NCBI GenBank assembly: GCA_003220685.1 | Contig: QHTE01000054.1 | Span: forward strand, 52,042 to 116,041 | DNA from: Candidatus Rokuibacteriota bacterium | Lineage (GTDB): Bacteria > Methylomirabilota > Methylomirabilia > Rokubacteriales > CSP1-6 | DNA: 64,000 nt | Reading direction: 5' to 3' | Part shown: in pieces, positions 47,961-57,607 of the stretch | Position numbering within the stretch: position 1 is the stretch's first letter | How the letters are laid out: every line of letters starts with the position of its first letter | Made by a program: the position numbers and the translations under genes | Notes under the pieces: model-generated | The model's input: the letters and a program-made list of their open reading frames with translations, nothing else | Database searches by the model: none | What the model was told of the DNA's origin: nothing

Positions 47961-49256
47961 TTACTCGCGCGTGATTCGGGCGCCGAGTGCCTTCAGGCGC
48001 GAGTCGATCCGCTCGTATCCGCGGTCCACTTGCTGCACGTTACGAATGACCGAGCGGCCCTGCGCCGTGAGCGCCGCCGCGATCAGGGCCATACCGGCGC
48101 GGATGTCGGGCGAGACGATGGTCGCGCCGTGCAGACGGCTCGGGCCGATCACGAGCGCGCGGTGCGGGTCGCTGAGGAGGATGCGCGCGCCCATCGCGAT
48201 CAGGCTGTCGACGAAGAAGAGCCGGCTCTCGAAGAGCTTTTCGTGGATCAGCACGGTGCCCTCGCACTGCGTCGCGAGCACGAGCGCCAGCGGCGTCAGG
48301 TCGGCCGGGAAGCCTGGCCACGGGGCGTCGTCGACCTTGGCGATTCCGCCGTCGACGTCGGGAGCGATGATCCGCTTCTGCGCCGCGGGCACCTGAAGGC
48401 TCGTGCCCTCCACGAAGGTCTCGATGCCGAGCCGGGCCAGCACGAGCCGGATCATCCGGAGATGGTCGGGCGCCACCTGGCGCACGCGAAGCGCGCCGCC
48501 GGTCATCGCGGCCACCGCGACAAAGGAGCCGATCTCGATGTGATCCGGGCCGACCTGGTGTCGGGCCGGCTTGAGCTCCCGGACCCCCTCGATCTCGAGG
48601 ACGTTGCTGCCGATCCCGCGGATCCTGGCGCCCATCGCGTTGAGGGCATGACAGAGCCCTTGCACGTGAGGCTCCGAGGCGGCGTTCAGGAGCCGGGTGC
48701 TTCCGCCGGCCGTCGCGGCCGCCATGACGGCGGTCTCCGTGCCGGTCACGCTGGCCTCGTCGAGGAAGACCTCGGCGCCGCGGAAGCGGCCGGAGAGCTC
48801 CAGGCGGTAGTAGGCGTCGTCCAGGGTGATCCGGGCCCCGAGCTCGCGGAGCGCCAGGAGATGGGTATCGAGCCGCCGGCGCCCGATCTTGTCGCCGCCG
48901 GGACGAGGCAGGACCGCGAGGCCGGTCCGCGCCAGCAGGGGCGCGGCGAGAAGGAACGACGCCCGGATCTCCGCCGCCAGCCCGGCGTCGGGCCGCGACT
49001 CCCTGAGACCCCCGGCGTCGACCGTGACCGCGTGCTCGCCCGACCAGTCGACGGACACGCCGAGGGCTCGAACCAGCTCGATCAAGGTGGTCACGTCCCG
49101 AATACGTGGCACGTTCTCGATCACCACATTGCCGGACGCGAGCAGCGATGCGGCGAGGAGCGGCAGAGCCTCGTTCTTGTTCCCGCTCGGGATGACCTCG
49201 CCCCCGATCGGGTGGCCGCCTTCGATTACGAAGCGGTCCGCCGCCGTCAAATCCAT
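47961..49256 (-). CDS. murA: UDP-N-acetylglucosamine 1-carboxyvinyltransferase
   Basis: This 431-residue EPSP-synthase-type enzyme adds phosphoenolpyruvate to UDP-GlcNAc, the first step of peptidoglycan synthesis. Motifs include [16 protein letters not shown] at the start, the active-site loop, [14 protein letters not shown] and [14 protein letters not shown]. In the loop the residue matching E. coli Cys115 is Asp (D122, [10 protein letters not shown]). Family knowledge: Asp here keeps activity but prevents fosfomycin alkylation. It follows the SBP56 gene after a 40-base gap and is not in a cell-wall cluster. Confidence 0.92.
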   Translation of the reverse strand: MDLTAADRFVIEGGHPIGGEVIPSGNKNEALPLLAASLLASGNVVIENVPRIRDVTTLIELVRALGVSVDWSGEHAVTVDAGGLRESRPDAGLAAEIRASFLLAAPLLARTGLAVLPRPGGDKIGRRRLDTHLLALRELGARITLDDAYYRLELSGRFRGAEVFLDEASVTGTETAVMAAATAGGSTRLLNAASEPHVQGLCHALNAMGARIRGIGSNVLEIEGVRELKPARHQVGPDHIEIGSFVAVAAMTGGALRVRQVAPDHLRMIRLVLARLGIETFVEGTSLQVPAAQKRIIAPDVDGGIAKVDDAPWPGFPADLTPLALVLATQCEGTVLIHEKLFESRLFFVDSLIAMGARILLSDPHRALVIGPSRLHGATIVSPDIRAGMALIAAALTAQGRSVIRNVQQVDRGYERIDSRLKALGARITRE

Positions 49257-49575
49257 AGAAGGGTTGCCAGGAGGAGTCTACGTTAAAGGCAGCGGCCGAA
49301 GCCCAAACAATGTCAGGCAGTCGCAGGCCGGCTGACATTTCCGTCATGGTCCCGGTCCGAAAGGCCCGATTTGCCGCCACCATGTAAGCCCTTCACTACG
49401 GTAAGGACTTTCCCAGGACTTCCTGCCCGGGTGCATCAGCTTGAAATCGCTGGCTTCGGGACGATTGGCCGCTTCGGCCGCATGGCACTCTCGGCGGTTT
49501 AATTTTTGCAAGGAAGAGCTGCTGGCTACTCTATTATGAGAAAGGATTGGCGATGCAGATTCTCGCCATAAACCG
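49257..49575. other. 319-base gap between murA and a small zinc protein
   Basis: There is no gene. The gap is less GC-rich in parts (near 49500-49550, TAATTTTTGCAAGGAAG and CTCTATTATGAG), which may contain a promoter for the plus-strand ORF at 49576. Nothing else was recognised. Confidence 0.5.
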
Positions 49576-49824
49576 GTGACGGATTACCTTCCGGACACCC
49601 CTTGTGTCGCCCGCGCCTACTGTCCCGGTTGTGAGCCCGAAGCCGACCCCAGCCAGGAGATTCTCGACGTGCGCTGGTGCGAATCCCACTCTCCGGCGCG
49701 TGATGGCGCCGATGACGAAGTGGTGACCGCCTCCGCGTACCTCTCGGGAAGCGCCGAGGCCGGCGGCGACGACAACCGGCGCTGGTGCGACATCCTGCAC
49801 GGCCGCCGCTTAGCTCCTCGCTAG
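49576..49824 (+). CDS. small Cys-rich (zinc-binding) protein
   Basis: The GTG at 49576 gives 82 residues with YCPGCEPEADP, then ILDVRWCESHSP, then NRRWCDILHG: Cys and His spaced as in small treble-clef or ribbon proteins. The rest is acidic and lacks hydrophobic segments. It converges with the HAD gene and overlaps its stop region. The ribosome binding site is unclear. The regular Cys/His pattern and coherent sequence support coding on this strand. Confidence 0.55.
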   Translation: MTDYLPDTPCVARAYCPGCEPEADPSQEILDVRWCESHSPARDGADDEVVTASAYLSGSAEAGGDDNRRWCDILHGRRLAPR

Positions 49825-50541
49825 CTCCCGGACGCCCCTCAGCTCGTCGAGCGAGCGGATGATCCGGTGCGGCTGGACGGCGCTGCCGTGCGGCAGGCCA
49901 AGCCCACCGCGATCCATCCACACGCCGGTGAGTCCGAGCCGTTGAGGCGCCGCCACGTCCCACTCGAGGTGATCGCCGACCATCAGCGCCTCGCCTGGAG
50001 TCATGCCGAGCGTCTTGAGCGCGTGCCGGTACACGGCTTCGTCGGGCTTGCCGACCCCGAATTCCCCTTCGATCACGATCGCGTCGAAGAAGCGCGCGAG
50101 GTCGTGCCGCTCGATCTTGTAACGCTGCTGGCTGGCGTCGCCGTTTGTCACCAGCGCGAGCGGGATGCCGCGCCGGCGGAGCTCCATCAGGCAGGCGAGC
50201 GAGTCGGGGAACAGGCGCATCACCGCCCGCCGACGGGCCGCGTAGTCGCGCGCGATCGCGGCCGCGAGGTCCGGAGCGGGCCGGCCGAGGCGTTCGAGGG
50301 CGAATTCGACGATGTGCTCCCAGGCCCCGAGCATGTTCACACGCTCGCGGCGGTGGCGCACCGGGTCGTCCCAGAACCACCGCCGCGTCTCGGCGATTGC
50401 GGCCACGAGGGTCGCGGGGTCGATCCCGTCTGGAGCCTCTGCGCAGCACGAGGTACAGGCTTCGGTCCAGCTGCGGTCGACGCCGCCCGAATAGTCGAGG
50501 AGCGTGTCGTCGAGATCGAAGAGTAGCGCCTTCACGTTCAT
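49810..50541 (-). CDS. HAD superfamily hydrolase
   Basis: The ATG at 50539-50541 overlaps the stop of the upstream gene (ATGA). The 243-residue protein has the HAD motifs LLFDLDDTLLDY (D9, D11), PLALVTNGDASQQRYK (Ser/Thr motif), VGKPDEAVY (Lys) and LMVGDHLEWDVAAPQ. A large helical cap (about 20-100) follows the first motif, as in subclass I phosphatases. The substrate is unknown. Confidence 0.9.
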   Translation of the reverse strand: MNVKALLFDLDDTLLDYSGGVDRSWTEACTSCCAEAPDGIDPATLVAAIAETRRWFWDDPVRHRRERVNMLGAWEHIVEFALERLGRPAPDLAAAIARDYAARRRAVMRLFPDSLACLMELRRRGIPLALVTNGDASQQRYKIERHDLARFFDAIVIEGEFGVGKPDEAVYRHALKTLGMTPGEALMVGDHLEWDVAAPQRLGLTGVWMDRGGLGLPHGSAVQPHRIIRSLDELRGVRELARS

Positions 50542-50870
50542 GCCGGGTCGAGCTCCACGACGAGACCGTTGCCCCAGCCGTATTTCTTTTCCGACATCTT
50601 CCGCACCGCCCGGGCCAGCTCGGGCTCGGTTTTCGCATCGACCACCCGGGCGAGGGCCGCGAACGAGCGGCGGCCGACGCGCACGGCCACGCGCGGCGCC
50701 ACCCGGAGGTTCTGCACCCACTGCGCCCGCTCGCGGAGCTCCGCGACGAGGTAGTAGCGGCCGCCGCGTTGCGTGAACCAGATCTCGATCTCGCGCGGCC
50801 GGCCCGTGCGTCGCCCCGTCGTCGTCAAGTAGAGGTACTGGGTGTTCCTAGACCCGGCGGGCCTGGCCAT
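50538..50870 (-). CDS. deazaflavin (F420)-dependent nitroreductase-family protein (DUF385)
   Basis: This 110-residue protein contains SRNTQYLYLTTTGRRTGRPREIEIWF, YYLVAELRERAQWVQNLR and VAVRVGRRSFAALAR, typical of the DUF385/Ddn family that binds F420. It overlaps the pyroglutamyl peptidase gene upstream by 23 bases and the HAD gene downstream by four bases. The substrate is unknown. It is one of four predicted F420-linked proteins in the window. Confidence 0.85.
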   Translation of the reverse strand: MARPAGSRNTQYLYLTTTGRRTGRPREIEIWFTQRGGRYYLVAELRERAQWVQNLRVAPRVAVRVGRRSFAALARVVDAKTEPELARAVRKMSEKKYGWGNGLVVELDPA

Positions 50871-51501
50871 CGCCGTGCGCGATCACACCCAGGATCGTCT
50901 CGACCGCCCGGAGCATGAGCGGGAAGTCCATGCTCGGCTGCTCGAGTCCCGCGGCCGCGACCATCGCCGGGAGCAGCGGGAAGTGGACGAAGCCGACCCG
51001 GGGCGGGCGCGGCGTGTCGCGCACCGCGTGGAGTGTCCAGTAGAGCGTCTGATTGCAGAGAAAGGTGCCGGCCGTGTTCGACATGTAGGCGGGAATGCCT
51101 TCGTCGACGAGCGCCTTCAGCATCGCGGGCAGCGGCAAGGTCGAGGAGTACGCCGTCGGCCCGCCCGGCACGCATGGCTCACCGCTCGCCCGATAGCCCG
51201 CGTTGTCGGGCACTTCGTAGTCCATGACGTTGATGGCCACGCGCTCGAGCGCGATCCGCGCGCGCCCGCCGGCCAGGCCGAGATGAAGCACCGCCTCGGG
51301 GTTGCTTTCCGCGAGCAGCGGGCCGAGCCGCGCCGCCGCGTCGGCGTGATGCACCGGCAGGACAACCGACAGCACGGTGAAGTCGCCGACGCGCCGCCCG
51401 TCGACCGCCTTCGCGAGCCCTTCGGTGGGGTTGACGGAGTGAGCGCCGAACGGCTCGAAGCCGGTCACGAGAATCGTTCTCACGCGCTTAGTCTGCCACA
51501 T
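50848..51501 (-). CDS. pcp: pyroglutamyl-peptidase I
   Basis: This 217-residue cysteine peptidase removes N-terminal pyroglutamate. The catalytic triad is E86 (RIALERVAIN), C149 (SNTAGTFLCNQTLYW) and H173 (GFVHFPLLP). It begins TILVTGFEPFG after a short N-terminal part; a GTG at 51481-51483 is an alternative start. It overlaps the DUF385 gene, and its upstream neighbour, an MFS transporter, ends six bases away. Confidence 0.9.
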   Translation of the reverse strand: MWQTKRVRTILVTGFEPFGAHSVNPTEGLAKAVDGRRVGDFTVLSVVLPVHHADAAARLGPLLAESNPEAVLHLGLAGGRARIALERVAINVMDYEVPDNAGYRASGEPCVPGGPTAYSSTLPLPAMLKALVDEGIPAYMSNTAGTFLCNQTLYWTLHAVRDTPRPPRVGFVHFPLLPAMVAAAGLEQPSMDFPLMLRAVETILGVIAHGDGQARRV

Positions 51502-51507
51502 CGGCCG

Positions 51508-52725
51508 TCAGCCGCGCTGCACGAGCGGCGACAGGCGTGGAAGCGTGAGGACCACCGCCAGCCCGACCGCCGTCAGGACGAGCCAGGACGCCGCGTAGCC
51601 GCCCGTGGCTTCGAGGACCAGGCCGAAGATCGGCGGACCGATGAGCGTGCCGCTCCACGAGCAGGCCGTGGCCACGCCGGTGAGGAGTCCGGCATGACGC
51701 GACCCGCCGATCTCGGCCACCAGGGCGAAGTAGAGCCCGACCCAGCCGAAGGCGCCGGCGCCGGCGACGAAGGCGAGGGGGTAGACGAGCCACTCGGGCA
51801 GCTGGCTCCCGAGGGCGAGCGCGGTGTAGGCGGCCGCGCCGATCGCCGCGCTGGCCACGACGCCGGGCCGTCGCCGGCCGCCGAACGATCGATCCGAGAC
51901 GACGCCCCACAGGATGCGGCTGACGGTCCCGCCCACCTGGGCGATCGCGAGAAACTGAGCCGCCCGCACCGCGGAGACGTCGAAGGAATCCTTCGCGTAG
52001 AGCACGAGATAAGCCATGAGAGACGACTGGGCGATCGAGAGCGCGAGCCCACAGCCGAAGACAACGAGGATGGGCGGACGTCGGAGGAACTCGCCGAGCT
52101 CGGAGAGGCGCGGCCGCTCGACCGGGCCCGCCGTCGAGGGAGTGGACCGCGAGCGGTAGAGGATGGCGACGAGCGTCGCGGACACCAGCGAGAGCAGCCC
52201 CGCCGTGGCGAGCGCGTGCCGCCAGCTCCAGGCCCGCGCGATCGGCGGCAGGAGCAGCGCCGCCGTCAGCCCGCCCAGGGTGAGGCCGGTCTGCTTCACG
52301 CCCATCGCAATCCCGCGCTCGCGCGGCGGAAACCACTCCACCACGGCCCGGCCGGTCGCGGGATTCAGCACGCTGAAGCCGAATCCGCCGAGCGCGAGCA
52401 GGACGAGCAGCAGGCCGTACCCCGAGCTGCACGCCGCGAGCGCGATCATCGCGCCGACCAGCAGCTGGCCGAGCGCGAGCGTCCAACGGACCCCGAGATG
52501 GTCGGTGAGCCAGCCCGCAGGCAAGGCCATCAGCACGCCGCCCAGGTAGACCGCGGGCAGGAAGAGCCCGACCTGCACGCGCGAGAGCGCGAGCGACTCG
52601 AGCAGGAACGGCGCGAGCGGCGCGACCGCCAGAGCGGTGAGCGCGCCGAGGGCGTGGGCCAGGGTCACGAGCGCCAGGATCGGCCAGCGCGAGGTCACGA
52701 GCTCGAGGTCTTCTCCTCTTCTCAT
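51508..52725 (-). CDS. major facilitator superfamily transporter
   Basis: This 405-residue protein has 12 predicted membrane helices. The MFS signature after helix 2 is seen as GWLTDHLGVRWTL, and a NPATGRAVVEWFPPRERGIAMGVKQ loop resembles nitrate/nitrite and oxalate/formate-type carriers. The substrate is unknown. Three enzymes follow on the same strand (Pcp, DUF385, HAD). It is divergent from the membrane protein gene at 52790. Confidence 0.85.
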   Translation of the reverse strand: MRRGEDLELVTSRWPILALVTLAHALGALTALAVAPLAPFLLESLALSRVQVGLFLPAVYLGGVLMALPAGWLTDHLGVRWTLALGQLLVGAMIALAACSSGYGLLLVLLALGGFGFSVLNPATGRAVVEWFPPRERGIAMGVKQTGLTLGGLTAALLLPPIARAWSWRHALATAGLLSLVSATLVAILYRSRSTPSTAGPVERPRLSELGEFLRRPPILVVFGCGLALSIAQSSLMAYLVLYAKDSFDVSAVRAAQFLAIAQVGGTVSRILWGVVSDRSFGGRRRPGVVASAAIGAAAYTALALGSQLPEWLVYPLAFVAGAGAFGWVGLYFALVAEIGGSRHAGLLTGVATACSWSGTLIGPPIFGLVLEATGGYAASWLVLTAVGLAVVLTLPRLSPLVQRG

Positions 52726-52789
52726 CCTGCTCTCACCGTTGTTTCATCTCGACGCCGCACACTGCAAGAAAGTCCGACCGAGGTGAGAG

Positions 52790-53299
52790 ATGCGATCGGG
52801 AATCATCGTTGGCGCCGGAGCCGGGCTCGGCGGCGGCATCGCCGCGGCGGTCGTGCTGTCGATCCTGGCGATCAAGGGCCCCCACGGCGAGATCACGCGC
52901 GCGATCACCCTCGTCTCGCACACGATTCGATCCGACAGCCTCGCCGTGGGCGGGCTCGTCCAGGTCGCGGTGGCCGCGGCCCTCGGCGCGCTCTTCGGCG
53001 TCCTGTACGACGTGGTCGGGCTGCGTCGTGAGTCGGTGGCCGCCTGGGCGACGTTCTACGGCATCGCCTGGTGGATCGTCGGCTGGTTCGCGGTGATGCT
53101 GCCCCCGCTTCGGTTCGCGCCGTGGGCGGCCGTCGAGGACCCGGCGCTGTTCCAGCTCGCGATTGCCGGGCTGCTGGCGTGCCTGGGCTTCGCGGCAGTG
53201 CTCGCTGCCGCGTTTACGCTGTTCGGACGCGACCGCGCCTCGGCGAGCGATGGGCGTGCCGGCGTGGCGCGCTCCGTGGCTCGTCCAGCGGCGCGCTGA
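52790..53299 (+). CDS. four-helix membrane protein (YagU/DUF1440-like)
   Basis: This 169-residue protein has membrane segments at about 5-27, 50-75, 83-105 and 118-143. Features are GAGAGLGGGIAAAVVLS at the start and AWATFYGIAWWIVGWF in the middle. The length and layout resemble DUF1440 inner-membrane proteins. The function is unknown. The upstream gap (52726-52789) must contain promoters for both divergent genes. Confidence 0.7.
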   Translation: MRSGIIVGAGAGLGGGIAAAVVLSILAIKGPHGEITRAITLVSHTIRSDSLAVGGLVQVAVAAALGALFGVLYDVVGLRRESVAAWATFYGIAWWIVGWFAVMLPPLRFAPWAAVEDPALFQLAIAGLLACLGFAAVLAAAFTLFGRDRASASDGRAGVARSVARPAAR

Positions 53300-53316
53300 C
53301 CGTGGGCCGGCGCTGA

Positions 53317-56013
53317 TCAGCGCATCCCGTCGGGCTCGCTCGCCTCGATCCGCGAGAGCAGCGCCACGGGAAAGCGCGCCAGCAGGTCGGCCAGGCGCAC
53401 GACGCCCTGGGCGACGTCGCCGGCGAGCTCGTTGCGCCACCGGCCCGGCGGCAGCTCGAGCGTCGTGCTCATCCAGTTGCCCTCGAGCCGCATCACGAGC
53501 CGCGGCGCCACCGTGACGGCGGCCTCACCGCGCACGAAGGCCACGACGTGATCCGACCGGGCGCCGGTCGCCGCGAGCGGGCGATAGGCTCCCTCCGCGC
53601 CGAACGGCGCCGGGCGCAGACGGCGGAGCCGCAGGGCCTGGCGGATGACCCAGAGCTTCGGCAGGCCCTCGTCGCTTCTCGCCATGATCTCCTCGGGCGT
53701 CGCCCGATCGAGCGCGGCGAGCAGACGGCGGCGCAGCGCGTAGTCGACCGGCCGCCGGTTGTCCGGGTCCACCAGGCTCAGGTCCCACAGCTCGGTTCCC
53801 TGATAGATGTCGGGGATGCCCGGAGCGGTGAGCTTCAGCAACGTCTGCGCGAGCGAATTGACTCGGCCCGCGGCGATCAGCGGCGCGACGAAGGCCTCCA
53901 CGTCGACGGTGAAGGCGCGGTCGGCCATCGAGCTCTCGACGAAGGCGCGCAGGGCCGCGTCGTACGCCTGGTTCGGGCTCGTCCACGAGGTGTGGGCCTT
54001 GGCCTCGCGCGCGGCCTTGGCCATGTACGCGGTCATGCGCTCCGTGTCGATGGGCCACGCGCCCACCAGGGTCTGGTAGAAGAGGTACTCCGTGTTGCGG
54101 TCCGGCCACTCGCCGCGGTGGTGCCGCGCGTTCAGCGCCGCCCAGCGGCGCACGGCCTGGCCCCAGCGTTCCGGCATCTCGGACAGGAGATCGAGCCGGG
54201 CGCGCACGTCCTCGCTGCGCTTGGTGTCGTGGGTCGAGGTGGCGAGCATCGTCCGCGGCCACAGCTCCTGCGTCTCCTCGCACGCCTGGTGGAACTCCTC
54301 GACGCCGACGCCGAAGCGCGACGGATCGCCGCCGACCTCGTTGCGCGACACCAGGCGGTTGAACGCGTAGAACGCGGTGTCCTCCACGCCCTTGGCCATG
54401 ACCGGCCCCGAGAGCTGCTGGAAGCGCATCGTCAGCTCGGTCTCGAGGTCGCCGACCAGGCGCCGCCGCAGCAGGTCGCGGAGGAACTCGAAGAGCTCGC
54501 CGTCGAGGTCGGGCCGGTGGGCGCGCGCGGTCTCGGTCGCCTCGACGATCCGGCGCGCGTCGTCCTCGTCGACGGCCGCGGGCTCGGGGCGCACGTAGGT
54601 GCGATAGACCGGAAAGCACGCGAGCGTGTCACGCAGCGTCTCGTGCAGCTCGTGGCGCGTGTAGTCGCGGTAGCGTCGCCGCCGCTCGCAGATCTCAAGG
54701 AAGAGCGCGGTCAGCCGGTTGAGGTCGCTGCCCATCGTCTCGCGCATCACCTGGTGCTTCCGGGCGCGCGCCACCTCGGCCCAGTCGGTCGACTCCCCGG
54801 TGAATTCCGCGCAGAGCTCGGTCAGCGCCTTCTCGCCCTCCGGGTCGACGAAGAGCCCCGAGAGGCGGTTCAGGAAGTCGTACCCGGTGGTGCCGTCGAC
54901 CGGCCAGGAGTCGCGCAGCGCCTCGCCCGGCTCGAGGATCTTCTCGACGATGATCCACGCCTGGGGCCCGGCCTCGCGCAGCCGATCGAGGTATGCCTCG
55001 GGATCGCGAAGGCCGTCGGGATGATCGATGCGAAGCCCGTCGAGCGTGCCGTCCGCGAGCCACGCCAGCACGAGCCGATGCGTGTCGTGAAAGACGTGCT
55101 CGTGCTCCGCGCGCAGCCCGACGAGGCCGTTGATGTCGAAGAATCGCCGGTAACCGAGGTCGCGCGCCGCCGCGCGCCAGTGCGCGAGCCGGAAGTTCTG
55201 GCGCTCGAGCAGCGAATCCAGCAGGTCGACGCTGGCGTTGACCTCGGCCACCACCGCGTCGATCGCCTTGGCCGGGAGCGGCTGCTCGGCGAAGAGCCGC
55301 GCCAGCGATTCGTAGAGGACGCTCTTGTGCCGGTGCCGGCGCTCGACGCTCGCCCGGTCGGTCGTCGTCGGCGAGGGGAGCTCGCTCAGCGCGTCGGCGA
55401 TGAACGCGAGCGCCTGGGATCCCGTCCGCTCGGCCGCGGTCGCCAGCAAGAGGTCGAGTGACTGCGGCGAGACCGGGAACACGTGGTCGTGATACCGGAT
55501 CGTGAACGCCACGCCGTCTCGAGCCAGGCGCAGATGGCCGCGCTCGAGCACGCGGCCGTAGTGGTCGGCGAGCACCGGCAGGAGCACGACGTTGCGCAGC
55601 CGCGTCTCCGGAGGGTCCCAATCGACGTCGAAGTACGACGCGTAGGGGCTCGCGGGCCCATTTTCCAGCACGTCCCACCACCAGGGGTTGTCGGCGCTGA
55701 TGGCCATGTGGTTCGGGACGATGTCGAGCACCTGGCCCAGACCGGCGCTGCGCAGTGCCTCGGACAGACGGGCGTGGCCGGCCGCGCCGCCGAGCTCGCG
55801 GTTGACGGCGCGCGGATCGACGATGTCGTAGCCGTGCGTGCTGCCCTTCGCGGCTTGCAGGTACGGGGAGCAGTAGAGATGACTGACGCCGAGCGCCGCG
55901 AGATAGTCCGCGATCGCCGCGGCCGCGGCGAAGTCGAAGCCGGCATGGAGCTGGACCCGGTAGGTGGCGCGGAGCTGTCTCTGCACGTCAGCGCGGCCGG
56001 TCGGCCGGCGCAT
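53317..56013 (-). CDS. treY: malto-oligosyltrehalose synthase
   Basis: The ATG at 56011-56013 gives 898 residues. This GH13 enzyme converts the reducing end of malto-oligosaccharides into a trehalosyl unit. Signature regions are TYRVQLHAGFDFAAAAAI at the start, VSHLYCSPYLQA, LDIVPNHMA, GLRIDHPDGL (nucleophile), WIIVEKILEPGE (acid/base) and TSTHDTKRSEDVRARL. TreZ and TreX, the usual partners, are not in the window. It converges with the DUF1440-like gene and diverges from the phosphodiesterase gene. Confidence 0.93.
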   Translation of the reverse strand: MRRPTGRADVQRQLRATYRVQLHAGFDFAAAAAIADYLAALGVSHLYCSPYLQAAKGSTHGYDIVDPRAVNRELGGAAGHARLSEALRSAGLGQVLDIVPNHMAISADNPWWWDVLENGPASPYASYFDVDWDPPETRLRNVVLLPVLADHYGRVLERGHLRLARDGVAFTIRYHDHVFPVSPQSLDLLLATAAERTGSQALAFIADALSELPSPTTTDRASVERRHRHKSVLYESLARLFAEQPLPAKAIDAVVAEVNASVDLLDSLLERQNFRLAHWRAAARDLGYRRFFDINGLVGLRAEHEHVFHDTHRLVLAWLADGTLDGLRIDHPDGLRDPEAYLDRLREAGPQAWIIVEKILEPGEALRDSWPVDGTTGYDFLNRLSGLFVDPEGEKALTELCAEFTGESTDWAEVARARKHQVMRETMGSDLNRLTALFLEICERRRRYRDYTRHELHETLRDTLACFPVYRTYVRPEPAAVDEDDARRIVEATETARAHRPDLDGELFEFLRDLLRRRLVGDLETELTMRFQQLSGPVMAKGVEDTAFYAFNRLVSRNEVGGDPSRFGVGVEEFHQACEETQELWPRTMLATSTHDTKRSEDVRARLDLLSEMPERWGQAVRRWAALNARHHRGEWPDRNTEYLFYQTLVGAWPIDTERMTAYMAKAAREAKAHTSWTSPNQAYDAALRAFVESSMADRAFTVDVEAFVAPLIAAGRVNSLAQTLLKLTAPGIPDIYQGTELWDLSLVDPDNRRPVDYALRRRLLAALDRATPEEIMARSDEGLPKLWVIRQALRLRRLRPAPFGAEGAYRPLAATGARSDHVVAFVRGEAAVTVAPRLVMRLEGNWMSTTLELPPGRWRNELAGDVAQGVVRLADLLARFPVALLSRIEASEPDGMR

Positions 56014-56155
56014 CTGGACGCCAAGACCGGTCCACGCGGAAAGCGTAGCCCGGTCTCGTGGTCTGGACAACACGGGTAAACGCCGCTGGGTCTTTCAGGT
56101 ATTTACCGCGCGTGTCGTGGCCCTCGAGCGCAAGTTGAGCGATACTTCCCGCGTC

Positions 56156-56971
56156 ATGCTGATCGCCCAGATCACCGACACACACATAAAGCCCCAAGGG
56201 GCTCTCGCGTACGGGCGTGTCGACACCGCGCCGTACCTCGCGCGCGCCGTGGACCACCTGCAGGCACTCAGGCCGCGTCCCGACCTGGTGCTGGCGACGG
56301 GCGATCTCGTCGACGGGGGGCGCCCCGACGAGTATCGCCGGCTGCGCGAGTTGCTGGCGCCGCTGTCCATGCCCGTCTATCTCATCCCCGGCAACCACGA
56401 CGAGCGCGAGGCACTCGCGGCGGCCTTCCCCGACCATGCCTATCTCCCGCGCGGCGGTCGGTTCATGCAGTACGTCGTCGAGGGCTATCCGGTACGGCTC
56501 ATCGCGCTCGACACCCTGGTACCCGGCCGGGTCGGCGGCCTCCTCTGCGCGGAGCGAATGGGCTGGCTGGCGGCGCGTCTGGCGGAAGCGCCCGCGCGCC
56601 CGACCGTGATCTTCATGCACCACCCGCCGTTCGTGACGGGAATCGCGCGGATGGACGAGCACGGTCTCGCGAACGCGGGTGAGTTCGCCGAGGTCGTCGG
56701 CCGGCACCGGAACGTCCAGCGCATCGTCTGCGGCCACCTGCACCGCCCGATCCAGGCCCTCGTGGGCGGCACGCTCGCCACGACCGCTCCGAGCACGGCG
56801 CACCAGGTGGCGCTCGACCTCGAGGACCAGCCCCTGGCGTTCACGATGGAGCCACCCGCGTGCCAGCTCCACGTCTGGGCCCCCGAGACGGGGCTGATCA
56901 CTCACACGAGCTACATCGGCCAGTTCGACGGGCCGTACTTGTTCGCCAACGGCGCCAGGCGAGCCGGGTAA
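56156..56971 (+). CDS. calcineurin-like phosphodiesterase (CpdA type)
   Basis: This 271-residue protein has the metallophosphoesterase motifs AQITDTHIK, LATGDLVDGG, PGNHDEREA, MHHPPFVTG and CGHLHRPI, which bind two metals. It is similar to 3',5'-cyclic AMP phosphodiesterases, but the substrate should be regarded as open. The start is the ATG directly before the first motif. The upstream gap of 142 bases is shared with treY. Confidence 0.9.
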   Translation: MLIAQITDTHIKPQGALAYGRVDTAPYLARAVDHLQALRPRPDLVLATGDLVDGGRPDEYRRLRELLAPLSMPVYLIPGNHDEREALAAAFPDHAYLPRGGRFMQYVVEGYPVRLIALDTLVPGRVGGLLCAERMGWLAARLAEAPARPTVIFMHHPPFVTGIARMDEHGLANAGEFAEVVGRHRNVQRIVCGHLHRPIQALVGGTLATTAPSTAHQVALDLEDQPLAFTMEPPACQLHVWAPETGLITHTSYIGQFDGPYLFANGARRAG

Positions 56972-57031
56972 ACGCTTCGCGCCCGGCGTCCGTCCCGAAT
57001 CTCGTCGAGGGCGAACCCTCACCTTCTGGAG

Positions 57032-57601
57032 ATGCCTGTGCTGAAACGACTCTTCGTCGCATCGGTCGTGATTCTCGGCGCCGTCTCCCCGGTCCTCGCC
57101 GCGGAGTCCGTCGCCGTGACCCCCGTGGTCCATGACGAGCTCAACCGCGCCCTGGACGACCTGGTCGGGCAGGTGCACGGGCTCGGCGAGCGCTGGCGCG
57201 ACCACTTCCGGCGCGTTGACTCGCCGGCCGAGCGGCCGCTGATCACGCTCATGCTCAACTGGCGCCAGGAGCTCGCCTTGAGCACCAGCCAGGTTCAGAG
57301 CCTCGAGAAGCTACGCGCCGACTTTCAGCGTGAGGCGACCCGGCGGGAGGCCGACCTGCGCGCGGCCGAGACTGCGGTGACCACCACGCTGCAGGCGGAC
57401 CCGGTGGACCTCGCCGGTGTCGAGGCGCAGGTGCGCGACGTCGAGCGGCAGCGCGCGGATCTGAGATTGGCTCGTATCAAGACGATCGAGGAGGGGAAGG
57501 CCCAGCTCACGCCGGAGCAGCGGACCAAGCTCTCGGCCCTGCTGGCGAGCGCGTCCCCCCGCCGGGGCACGCCGACGACCTTCGACGTGACGCCGCGATA
57601 G
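57032..57601 (+). CDS. periplasmic Spy/CpxP-like helical protein
   Basis: This 189-residue protein has a signal peptide (about 1-23, cut at VLA-AES). The mature part is a helical bundle with LNWRQELALSTSQVQSLEKLRADF and a second LTPEQRTKLSALL. These are LTxxQ-type repeats typical of Spy/CpxP chaperones and heavy-metal resistance proteins. The signature Gln/Lys-rich helices fit a metal- or stress-linked role, but no regulator is nearby. Confidence 0.75.
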   Translation: MPVLKRLFVASVVILGAVSPVLAAESVAVTPVVHDELNRALDDLVGQVHGLGERWRDHFRRVDSPAERPLITLMLNWRQELALSTSQVQSLEKLRADFQREATRREADLRAAETAVTTTLQADPVDLAGVEAQVRDVERQRADLRLARIKTIEEGKAQLTPEQRTKLSALLASASPRRGTPTTFDVTPR

Positions 57602-57607
57602 GCCGGG

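Noticed and set aside
49534..49800. 88-codon minus-strand frame opposite the small zinc protein
   Set aside because: The plus-strand frame has a regular Cys/His pattern and coherent composition. The minus frame is Gly/Arg/Val-rich and lacks a start signal.
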